DNA of 64,000 nucleotides from Lucinisca nassula. Its lineage: Eukaryota > Mollusca > Bivalvia > Lucinida > Lucinidae. The notes beneath the pieces were generated by a model, which saw only the letters and a list, made by a program, of their open reading frames with translations, was not told where the DNA came from and did not search any database. Position numbers and translations under genes: made by a program. Location: the NCBI GenBank assembly GCA_963580285.1, contig OY757019.1, forward strand, positions 61,958,587 through 62,022,586, written 5' to 3'. Shown here piece after piece: positions 1-8,863 of the stretch; the first letter of the stretch is position 1; each line of letters opens with the position of its first letter.

Positions 1-1068
1 CACCGCGTGGCAAAGTACTATGAAGTTGAAAATCGAATAAGGAATAAGGAAAATTTGGATTTGTTCCTTATTCCTTATTCGCAGTTTATATCTGCTGGAT
101 TTTGAAACCTATACCATTATGCTTAGAAGTAAAAATGATGATGATTAGGACATACGCAAATGTTCTGTTACACCGCGTGGCAAAGTACTGTGAAGTTGAA
201 AATCGAATAAGGAATAAGGAAAATTTGGATTTGTTCCTTATTCCTTATTCGCCGTTGATACCTGCTGGATTTCGAAACCTATACCATCATGCTTAGAAGT
301 AAAAATGATGATGATTAGGTCATACGCAAATGTCCTGTTACACCGCGTGGCAAAGTACTATGAAGTTGAAAATCGAATAAGGAATAAGGAAAATTTGGAT
401 TTGTTCTTTATTCCTTATTCGCAGTTGATACTTGCTGGATTTCGAAACCTATACCATCATGCTTAGAAGTAAAAATGATGATGATTAGGACATACGCAAA
501 TGTCCTGTTACACCGCGTGGCAAAGTACTATGAAGTTGAAAATCGAATAAGGAATAAGGAAAATTTGGATTTGTTCCTTATTCCTTATTCGCAGTTTATA
601 TCTGCTGGATTTTGAAACCTATACCATCATGCTTAGAAGTAAAAATGATGATGATTAGGACATACGCAAATATTCTGTTACACCGCGTGGCAAAGTACTG
701 TGAAGTTGAAAATCGAATAAGGAATAAGGAAAATTTGGATTTGTTCCTTATTCCTTATTCGCCGTTGATACCTGCTGGATTTCGAAACCTATACCATCAT
801 GCTTAGAAGTAAAAATGATGATGAGTAGGACATACGCAAATGTTCTGTTACACCGCGTGGCAAAGTACTATGAAGTTGAAAATCGAATAAGGAATAAGGA
901 AAATTTGGATTTGTTCCTTATTCCTTATTCGCCGTTGATACTTGCTGGATTTCGAAACCTATACCATCATGCTTAGAAGTAAAAATGATGATGATTAGGA
1001 CATACGCAAATGTTCTGTTACACCGCGTGGCAAAGTACTATGAAGTTGAAAATCGAATAAGGAATAAG
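1..1068. repeat. 170-bp tandem satellite, six copies plus a partial seventh
   Basis: The phrase CACCGCGTGGCAAAGTACT recurs at 1, 171, 341, 511, 681, 851 and 1021, so the period is exactly 170 bp. Copies differ by scattered substitutions. Each unit holds an inverted repeat: AATAAGGAATAAGGAA is followed about 14 nt later by TTCCTTATTCCTTATT, so each unit can form a stem of about 16 bp. The array starts before the window. Short open frames of about 64 codons recur once per unit but change with point mutations and are not taken as genes. Confidence 0.95.
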
Positions 1069-1155
1069 GAATAAGGAACAAGGAATAAGGAATAAGGAAT
1101 AAGGAACAAGGAATAAGGAATAAGGAACAAGGAATAAGGAATAAGGAATAAGGAA
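1055..1155. repeat. 7-bp minisatellite (AATAAGG)n
   Basis: About 14 copies of AATAAGG, with AACAAGG variants, follow the last satellite unit directly. The 7-mer is the same as the left arm of the stem inside each 170-bp unit, so the minisatellite probably grew from that arm by slippage. Confidence 0.92.
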
Positions 1156-1160
1156 CCAAC

Positions 1161-1391
1161 TTAACACTCGTCCCTCCAACAGTCGGTAGCAGTACACCAT
1201 ACCAATTACGAAATGCACATAATTACCAGTTACTTAGCAGTAGAACAACACTTTTTTCTAGATCATTTGTACCAGCATCTATATCTCTGTGGAATAATCT
1301 TCCTGATAACATTTGGACTTCTGCCACTATCTCTTCTTTTGAAACGGCTGTTCTAGCTAACTTGTTTGTGATACCTCCTGTACCATCATAG
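1161..1391 (+). pseudogene. 3' end of a LINE reverse-transcriptase ORF
   Basis: One frame stays open and ends at TAG (1389-1391). It reads FSRSFVPASISLWNNLPDN near its middle, which is the wording typical of the extreme C-terminus of many invertebrate non-LTR retrotransposon ORFs (a region after the RT, rich in R-T-x-x-F-S and LWN-LP). About 75 residues remain and no RT catalytic motif is present. This is a 5'-truncated LINE copy, which is the usual state of such insertions. I cannot assign a clade. The left edge abuts the 7-bp minisatellite. Confidence 0.6.
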
Positions 1392-1451
1392 TTCATATCT
1401 GAAAGCAGATATCTTTCGATTATTCATGCACGATTACGTAACAAATGTAGC

Positions 1452-2976
1452 TGTTACATGTGGGTTTTGCGGCGTCCCGCAAACCCCCATGCTGACAAGA
1501 CAACCGAGCATGATCTCTGACAGGTGTACGGGCAGCTGTGGGGTAAGGCACAAGAAAGATATCAAATGAATGACATGAAATATTTACAGTATCTATATAC
1601 AACAATACTAACAGAAAACATCACATTTATTTGCTTCTGTAGCCCACTCACGTCGTCCGCCCCGAAGGCAAAACAATGTTCTGTGCTCGGAACGGGGTGA
1701 CGTGAATGTCTACAGAAGCAAATAACAAAAACAACAAAAAATAAGAAAAAGAAACACAAAACGCGACTTGCCAGATTAAACGTTCACTTAGGGTGTACCA
1801 CTTCTCGCGCACTGCTGAAAACTAGTTTGTCGACCTTGTTGTCGACCACAAATTGATTTATATTGTTTATCGATTCGTATTCATACCAACTTGAAGTCCC
1901 GGTAACTTCTTCGTTGAATCGATTCTAGGTTGTTTTCCACAAGCTGTCTAATATGGTCTCGACGGTCTGTAATTTGGTCTGCCCGCCCTTGCTGGACACT
2001 AAACCGACAGCGTCGCACCAGTACCTGCTCCTATCTGGCAGGGAGCAGCAGGTCAACACACATTGTTGTGCCTGCAAATTACGATATCTCGACTAAGATA
2101 CAGTTCACAAAACATACATGCTATATCATGATCCCCCTCCCGGAGAAGTAAGAATATGTTCATGCATATACCGTTATTGCGCATGCGCCGACCAGACACA
2201 CAGGCTGATCAGTGCATGCGACAAATAATTGCACAGCAGAACTCAACTTGACTGTGCATCAAATTATCAGCACCCAGCGCTTGACACAAGAATACTCAAA
2301 GTTTATGTTTCTTCACTGAGCACTACAGAAATCAATTAATGCTCACTACTACTGAGCATAAAACCCATCAAATTCGTGCTCACTACATTATCACAGGTAA
2401 GAGGCAATTGAACAGACTACGCCTTTGCGCTACCTGGTCACCCGCCAATTACAGGAAACATAACAAACTCTATTTCATACCCTTCTCCGCGACACGGCTC
2501 ACAAATATAGCTATTCACAAATTCATTACATTAACGACAGCTAGAAACTACAAACAGGAAGATTCTCATCTACTCTCCACAACCTTTGTTAGTGTCTCAT
2601 AAGGACCAACACTGTTTGCAGTAAATTCTTTCCGTATTTGGTAGGCACCACGTCACAATCGTACTCGTGACGCTGATGACGCAGCTGACGTCATCCACGC
2701 CGCTTAGGCCGTTATAACGTGTGGCGACCAAACACTCTAACTAATCGTTATCACATTCTTTTTATGTACATACATATACAAACCGAGTTCTCAAACAAAA
2801 ACGGCATCATTACACAATGAACTCGTAATTCTTCTTGAACAAAATTATTTCTACTCAACATGAACATGCTTGTAAAATCAAATTCATCACGGTTCATCAT
2901 AACGGATAACCCGGCAGGCTTATGTAGATATGGTTAAACCCGTCTTAATTTTACGTCCCCTCTACACCTAATATCT
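1452..2976 (-). mobile_element. Solo LTR, 1.5-kb LTR family (copy A)
   Basis: This 1525-bp segment matches two other places in the window. Its first 600 bp match 43478-44064 and 44741-45300, and its last 990 bp match 51807-52808. Read on the minus strand it would start TGATATTAG and end CATGTAACA; here the start has decayed (AATATCT on the plus strand). At copy C the CATGTAACA end is followed by a tRNA-Leu-type primer binding site, which makes this an LTR and fixes its direction. No internal sequence flanks copy A, so it is a solo LTR. It also preserves the unoccupied LINE target site at 1983-1996. There is no convincing ORF. Confidence 0.75.
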
Positions 2977-3699
2977 TATTGTAGCACTCAGACCAAAGGA
3001 TTTGCTTGTCAGGATATATGGCTGAGCGGCCTTATAGTGGGGTACGAGTACTACACATGTTTGTGGGTCCGCCTGGTGCAGATGAAGTTTATAAAGTAGG
3101 GGTCAAAATGACAACTACTAGTGCTCAATATTTATAACTTTACCCAATGAATCACTATGTCAAATAATACAACAAAGATCACAAGAAATACATGTTTGAA
3201 TTACCACTAGTGCAAAATGAAATTACCACTAGTATAAAGTGAACTTTAGACTTGCACAAAATTACCATTGGCATAAATAACCACTAGTATAAGTTTTGAA
3301 GCATACAGATTCAGATTATAACTGTGTCACTATGCTTACAAACATGCATGAAATGGCCACTGTTATAAGATGAAACTACCACTGTGGCAAGATGTTGCTC
3401 CCAAAAATTTACATTAAGGAATGATATAAACAGATACCCACAGACTACTGTTCAATCAATTGACATCCTTTAGATACCTGTTGAAGGTCATTATTAAACC
3501 GATGTTCGTTCCTCGTTGTATAACAACTGCTTGTTTGACATCCCTGAACTTTAAGTAGACTGAGATGTTTTGTGGGCTTTTGTTGTAAACTTCCTTCTAT
3601 TCGAAGGAATTATCCTCAGTAATTTTATATGCTGTTTTACATAATGACCGGTATGAAGATCGCTTTAGTTTTGACGGTATTAAAACCTTCTAAACCCAC

Positions 3700-4581
3700 A
3701 TGGGTATCACAAATACATTTAACATATCAATATCACCCCTTAGGTTACACTCTGCTTCTTCTGTACGGATTCCCCATTGTATTAAGAACTTTAATACTAT
3801 GTTGCCTTCGGTATTGGTTAGACCCTTAAATTTGTCTTCTGTAACTTCAGTTAATCTCAATGGAGCAGGCAATACCAATGTTTTTGGGAGTAGTCTTCGA
3901 ATAAGACTATCTCCTCTCAAATCGCCCATCCTTCGAAAATATACTAATCCGTGGAAAAGAAGTGGAATGTATCCTAGTATTTCTAAGTGCAATGCCAAGA
4001 GGTGCAGATGTTGTTCGCATTTAAGCACTGCGTCTACCGTTACTTCATCTGTAAACGGTAGACGCTTCTCTGTAGTTAACATGTCTGATTTGACATGACA
4101 GTCTACAGATTTAATTTATCTAATTACATGACGTGCTGCAAACTTAAATATGCAGTACGTCGGTCAAACCAACCGCATGCTTAAAACTAGATTGAACGAG
4201 CACTGTCGTAGAATAAGTAAGCCTAAGAAAACTGACACTTTCTTGTACCGTCACTTTCGACGTACAGGTCATTTTGTAAATAACATTATTATACAACCAG
4301 TGGAAAAACTTTATTACGATGCAACTTCTACATCTAGATTCAAAATAATCAAAAGACATGAAGCTGAACTGAAATGGATTAAATTTTTACAGACCCATTT
4401 TACACCTGGATTTAATGACAACATTTATCATGAGGGTAATATTTCCAGAATGCCGGACTTTGATATTTTCTCGCTCCTGGAATGTCGAAAACGCAGAACT
4501 AGATCTCACGGCACCAGGAAAAATGGTAACTTTAAACGTAAATCACGTGCGTTTAAACGAAACAATACTAGACTGAAGTGA
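3700..4581 (+). pseudogene. Naiad GIY-YIG endonuclease region, with two in-frame UGA codons
   Basis: One frame runs from 3700 to 4581 and is interrupted only by two TGA codons, at 4096-4098 and 4129-4131. A Cys-rich patch (CRCCSHLS, about 4002-4025) and a K/R-rich stretch precede the endonuclease. The nuclease signature is IYLIT then QYVGQT, followed by LKTRLNEH. This is the GIY-YIG fold core used by Penelope-like elements to nick target DNA for target-primed reverse transcription. In relatives the residues after DLT and after LIT are cysteines; here both are UGA. The same two UGAs occur in copy 2 (34280-34282, 34247-34249). Upstream, a TAA at about 3692 separates it from the longer N-terminus seen in copy 2. 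The frame closes at UGA 4579. Whether the first two UGAs are recoded or are lesions is treated as a finding. Confidence 0.78.
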
Positions 4582-6162
4582 CTGTCAATTATAGTATTAA
4601 ATCATGGATGGACGCCACTCTATGCTTTCATTTTTAAGTTCATTACCCGTTTCTGTTTTACGTCTTCTGGACACCGAGGCGAATAAATTCTACGATAGTT
4701 CTCATCAGTTATATGATGCGGCTCTCTTAACTAGAGGCTATACTCAGCATACTCTCCGTCCTTACATTGATTCTGAAATTAATCATAAACGCCATTTCTT
4801 AAAAAATATCCTTCATTAATAAGGGTATGGATTTTATAGACTTGCCCAGTATCGTCCGTGAGAGATCGGTGCTTTCTTCCATTCCTGCTTATTTTCAAAA
4901 TACTGAAACACCTATAATTTGCTATAAATATAACAAACCTATTAGATCTATCATTTTTAATTTCAATAAACTTGTTTCAGATCTTGATATAGATACTAAA
5001 ACTCCTGATTCATGTGATTGTAAAAACTATTGCTATCCTGCTGCTGGTCATGTAATTACTGGCAATTTGAAAATTATTCCTGATTCTAGGATAAGGAATA
5101 TAATTTCTAAAGGACCGAAATATCGGTTTCCTTCTAAAATTGATTTCAGTAAAAGTAGAGATGAAATCGCTGCTTCCTTGAATGAATTCGGTAATCGATG
5201 GTGTAAGCGAGAGTATGTTGAGCATAAAGCCCTTAAGGACTGGAAACTTAGCATTTTAAAACTAGTGAATAAACGCATTTCTTTCTATTCTCAAAATACT
5301 TACTTATTACCTCCTAAGCCCAAGACGTCTTTACGTCATCTTAAACTAGGTATTCAAGAATTTCATAAGAAGTTTGTTTTGGCCCCTGCAGACAAGGCCG
5401 CCAACAACGTCGTCGTTGTGTGACGGCTCCACTATGTTAACACGCTTAAGCAGGAGCCTGGTAGTACTAAGGCCTATGGACTTCAGCCTTTAGCTGAAGA
5501 GAGAGCTATAGTAGATATCCATGTTTGTCATTCAGCCACCAAGTTTGCTGTGTGTGTTAACGAAGGCCAAGACAAGCTTCCTACGCTATACTGGTTACCA
5601 AAACTTCATAAAATACCTTACAAAGCACGGTTTATTGCAAATTCTAGCTCTTGCACTACAACTGAACTTTCTAAATTATTAACTTCCTGTCTTACTGCTA
5701 TTAAAACGCATGTGATTAAATATTGTGATAAAGTCTTTGAAAGATCAGGAAGAAATCTGTTTTGGTCTATAACAAATTCGAATGAGGTTTTAAATAAATT
5801 GAAATCCAGACATTTTCGTGCTTCAAGTCTGTCTACTTACGATTTTTCCACTCTTTACACTACACTTCCTCATAATCTTATAAAAGAAAAGCTTAATGAT
5901 TTAATTGAAGGGGCTTTTCAGAGAGAAGATTCTCTTAATCTTGCATGTAATGTCAGAAATGCATTTTTCACTACTAAAGAGCATAAGAATTATACACTTT
6001 GGTCATGTCAGAAAGTGTGTGATGCCCTCACCTTTCTACTTGACAATATTTATATTAGATTCGGTACTAAGTTATTTAGATAAATTGTGGGTATTCCGAT
6101 GGGTACGAATTGTGCACCTCTTGTGGCTGATCTGTTCTTGTATTGTTATGAAAGAGACTTCA

Positions 6163-6501
6163 AACGTCTCCCCGTACATCAACCATAGTGCAGTTTATAT
6201 TTTACTTTTGGTCCTTTGAGATCAGCGTGAATATTCTGAGAAATCAGAAAAAAATTATTGGTTTATACTAATATTCTAGACAGGTTTTTATTTATTTGGA
6301 CCCCATTTTGATTTATATCAGTCTTTGAATCGACTGCCTATTCGAAATTCGCAAAATTGCAGTATGTTTCCTCTGGCTTTCTTTGCCGGATCATTACAGG
6401 GTCACTAATGAGGCTTTATTATCCGAAACTACGTAGTATGACCCATCTTCTTTCGTATGAATGTTTGCATTGCTCTTAAATGAATTCATTTTTTATTTTT
6501 A
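6163..6501 (+). mobile_element. Single-copy hammerhead retrozyme inserted in Naiad RT
   Basis: This 339-bp sequence is absent from the same point of Naiad copy 2. The host reads GAGACTTCATTTTGTC in copy 2. Here TTCA occurs on both sides of the insert (6159-6162 and 6502-6505), a 4-bp target-site duplication. The insert is about 90% like one unit of the 382-bp array at 32317-33775 and contains the same hammerhead position. It ends in a T/A-rich tail. It begins AACGTCTCCCCG, so it lacks the stretch around GTGTTGTGCCGTGTGGCGG found between units of the array. Confidence 0.85.
6399..6444 (+). ncRNA. Degenerate hammerhead ribozyme
   Basis: This has the same layout as the intact copies at 32528, 32910, 33292 and 33674, but the core reads CTAATGA instead of CTGATGA. 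G5 is essential, so it should be inactive. Stem II is also weakened (GGCT against ATCC). Stem I is a perfect 6-bp helix here (GGGTCA with TGACCC), where the intact copies use a U-G wobble. Confidence 0.75.
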
Positions 6502-7249
6502 TTCATGTTGTCGCTTTCCATTGATAACCAATCTGAAATTATTGAAGCTTTTAGCTCCACTTCTAGATATTTAGATGATTCATTAAATATTGATAATACC
6601 TATTTCGATGGTTTGATCAGTCAGATTTACCCCCAGAACTTCAGTTAAATAAAGCAAATTCTTCTGATACCGAGGCCCCGTTTTGGGATTTACATCTATC
6701 TATTGTAGATGGATTTGTTTCGTGCAAAATTTATGATAAACGCGATGACTTTGATTTTGAGATGGTAAATTTTCCTTTTTTGGATGGTGATGTTCCTCGT
6801 GCGCCATCCTATGGCGTTTATATTTCGCAATTACTTCGATTTGCTAGAGTGTGTAGTCATGTAACTGACTTCAACACTCGTAATAAATTATTAACGACTA
6901 AACTCCTTAATCAGGGTTATCGGTACCATAAACTACGCAAAGCCTTTTCAAAATGTTATAGACGTCATTCTGATTTAGTTTCAAAATTCAATATTGGACT
7001 TAAATATCGTCTGCAACAAGGTCTATCCGAACCCGAATTTTATTTTTCAGAAAAATATATAACCGCAATGACTTCAGCACCCAATTTCGTAAAATCATTC
7101 TTCGATATATAAAGATTGGGTACAACAGTGAAGTTATACGACAGACTGCATGCATGGTAGTTATCCCAATCACGGTTGGCAACTTTGCTTCCCTCTTTAA
7201 TTGCACGCCGGTGGGTCAGGCCTCAGATTCTATGACGGCTCCAACGTAA

Positions 7250-7836
7250 AGGCTTATTGAGAATTAGAGAGATCTAATTCAAGGTAATGTTGGTTGGTGC
7301 CTGATGCTCTGTCTCTGGTCGGGCCCATCGGAGTCTTAACTGTTGGTTTTCTTTTGCTCCTTTGCTCCAGCATTTCAGTGGTTTCTTGCCGAGTCCTCAC
7401 CGTTGTCTCACCTCTGTGGTTCTATGATTTTTTGTGTTCACGGAGATGTTGCACTGATGAGTTAGGAGGCCTTCATGCGGACTGAACAAATTATTTGTCT
7501 AAATCGCGACAGAAGTAAGGGCGAGGATTGTGGCCACGTAAAATCGATTTAAGCCCCCCAGTGGAAATCATTCCACTGACCGTTCCAAGGCGGTTCTTCT
7601 ATGGCGGTTTATTTATGGTGTTGTTTGTTACTTTCTATGTGTATCACTTGTGTCTTTTTATTTTGGATGGCCATATGGCCATTTTGTTGGAAAGTAACTG
7701 TCCTTATGGCCTTCCTTTGTTTAGGTTTCCATTGTGGTCTGGTCGCTTAATGTTTGTGTTTCTTTCCCTTTGGTGTCTTTGATGGGTGGAGTAAGTTAAT
7801 TGTATCGATTCCTGATCTTTGTTTTACTTCTACTTT
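7250..7836 (+). other. Naiad 3' untranslated / terminal region
   Basis: This non-coding end is shared by four Naiad copies in the window, with the same terminus (CTTTGTTTTACTTCTACTTT on the element strand). It contains a perfect 8-bp hairpin (CAGTGGAA, loop ATCA, TTCCACTG at 7559-7578) and a GGCCATATGGCC palindrome at 7668-7679. If the element is a selenoprotein gene, a SECIS would be expected here. I could not identify a convincing one by eye. Confidence 0.75.
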
Positions 7837-8363
7837 TTAAACACCGACATCAAAGGAACAACCCCTGCTTGATGTGGCAAAATTTTCCCTCAGTGCGAGT
7901 GCATCAAAATTTCAAATGCCTCACCACTCTTGTCTCAATGGTCCTGCTAACTAGATTAAGAGTGGCATTAAGGTAGATCTCAAACCTGTGTCAAAGTACT
8001 GCTTAGCTAGGTTATGGTAGGTTAAACTAGATTAGAACAGAATAGAATCAGCTAGAATAAGATATAACAGTGTAGAAAATATTTTGGTTGAAAATGTCTT
8101 AACCCCAATGGGTGGGGTAATGCAACCTAGAAGGTGCTGGTTGGGATGTAAACAACAGAGAAAAAGATAATAACCTCTCCAAACGTATGCCGGTTGCTGA
8201 TTGACATAATTTGGTGACTAGGTTCCACTATATAGAATCACTGGGTAGGGTGAGACTTTAGTTTTTCTTTCTATTTCTGGTAATTTTCAACCTTGGTTGC
8301 AATCGAGAGCACAAACTCTAAGAGGCCTATCTACTAAGAGACGCTGCCTCCTGGTTGCGATTG

Positions 8364-8500
8364 CGGAGGGGTTTATATAGTGTCTGGGGCACGTGATACC
8401 GGTAGGTCACATCCAGTCGTGACGTCGTCCCGGACTTTATACCGGGAAAACGCACGCGACGACTAGTGATATGATCGTCACGTGACCAGTCCAGACAAAC
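8364..8500 (+). promoter_or_regulatory. Candidate promoter of the 8505 gene
   Basis: A CpG-richer patch in an AT-rich setting carries a TATA-like TTTATATAG (8372), two CACGTG E-boxes (8390-8395 and 8479-8484), a CRE-like GTGACGTCG (about 8418) and, overlapping the start codon, AAGATGGCGGC (8502). The last is the YY1-type motif often seen just downstream of animal transcription starts. This is motif evidence only. Confidence 0.35.
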
Positions 8501-8504
8501 AAAG

Positions 8505-8863
8505 ATGGCGGCCAAGTCTGTGAATGTGGTAAAAATGAGAAAGAATAATGAATACAAGTTGGCTTCTTTAAAAAGAATCCAAAGGAAAGGTCTGCTGCTG
8601 TGACGGATGGTGTGGTCATATTAGCACAGGCGCAATATGCACTAATGACTTTTGTTTGTATTACAGGTACAGGTGGGACCCCGGGGGACAAGAAACTGGA
8701 CACAACTACACTGATCCGAGCGCACACATGGGGTCCCAAAGCACTAATCCAACTTTTCTATTTCAGGAACGAGAGGAGGCTCGACGGAGAGCGTCAGTAC
8801 AACATCCTGAGGGCACCTAGGAGAAAGCCCGTACTGGGCTCCCCCTATGTACCAACAGAATGA
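8505..8863 (+). CDS. Candidate small two-exon gene, unknown function
   Basis: ATG 8505 (MAAKSVNVVKMRKNNEYK) runs to a GT donor at 8590 (AAAG/GTCTGC). A pyrimidine-rich tract ending TTTGTATTACAG (8666) gives an acceptor. Joining 8589 to 8667 keeps one open frame through TGGTPGDKKLD, NERRLDGERQYNILRA and KPVLGSPYVPTE to TGA 8863, about 94 residues, basic in the first exon. The intron would be 77 bp, and unspliced reading stops at 8601. A second acceptor-like CTATTTCAG ends at 8764. I do not recognise the family. It could be part of a DNA-transposon accessory protein, an alternative first exon of a larger gene, or chance. The matching promoter-like motifs are the main reason to list it. Confidence 0.35.

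Larger units (their letters stand above)
4604..7249 (+). pseudogene. Naiad reverse transcriptase region (broken)
   Basis: It starts at ATG 4604 (MDGRHSMLSF). An extra A near 4806 shifts frame, and reading resumes at 4827. The CxC linker (SCDCKN) is followed by HVITGNLKIIPDSRIRN, typical of these elements. The RT has LYWLPKLHKIPYKARFI at about 5588, then STYDFSTLYT (the first catalytic Asp region). GIPMGTN follows at about 6093, and the continuation carries the YLDD box at about 6570 (here RYLDDS). A UGA at 5421-5423 falls where relatives have Cys (after NVVVV). A TAA at 6081 replaces the Gln before VGIPMG, and a retrozyme insertion at 6163 splits the gene. The C-terminus resumes at about 6505 and ends SDSMTAPT. 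An RNA-dependent DNA polymerase related to telomerase RT is expected; this copy is not functional. Confidence 0.82.
3444..7836 (+). mobile_element. Naiad-type Penelope-like retroelement, copy 1
   Basis: The insertion is delimited by comparison with the empty site at 42432. It encodes, in order, a GIY-YIG-type endonuclease domain (about 4090-4581), a linker with a CxC motif (CDC, near 5017) and a Penelope-like reverse transcriptase (about 5500-7249). A 590-bp 3' region follows that recurs at 10690-11220, 29431-30000 and 35054-35318. Canonical Penelope elements have the endonuclease after the RT. The reverse order with a CxC linker is the hallmark of the Naiad/Chlamys clade. The 5' end is truncated relative to copy 2. 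Lesions: one nonsense codon, at least two frameshifts and a 0.34-kb retrozyme insertion. Confidence 0.88.
2980..8174 (-). mobile_element. Solo Gypsy LTR (copy A), split by a Naiad element
   Basis: 2980-3443 and 7837-8174 together (about 802 bp) match 40634-40773 plus 42109-42767, which lies just outside the gag of the Gypsy element at the position of its 5' LTR. The shared segment starts TGTAGCACTC, exactly where the Gypsy internal region begins in copy B, and ends GATAATAAC. I infer that this is the LTR of that element. Copy A has no gag-pol beside it. It was split at 3443/7837 by the Naiad insertion; copy B keeps the empty site at 42432. The outer end lacks a clear TG dinucleotide, so the exact LTR limit is uncertain. 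Confidence 0.65.

Noticed and set aside
102..806. Repeated 64-codon frames in the 170-bp satellite.
   Set aside because: They arise once per unit, are destroyed by point changes in other units, and have no start context or family.
7450..7500. Hammerhead-like motif in the Naiad 3' region (CTGATGAG ... CTGAAC ... TTTGTC), present in all copies.
   Set aside because: The second core box reads GAAC rather than GAAA and stem II does not close next to the core. Naiads are reported to lack canonical hammerheads. The resemblance is probably chance.
7250..7836. SECIS element in the Naiad 3' region.
   Set aside because: I looked for ATGA, an unpaired AA about 12 nt later and a matching GA on a 12-bp helix, and found no candidate with a convincing stem. 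A covariance-model search is needed to decide.
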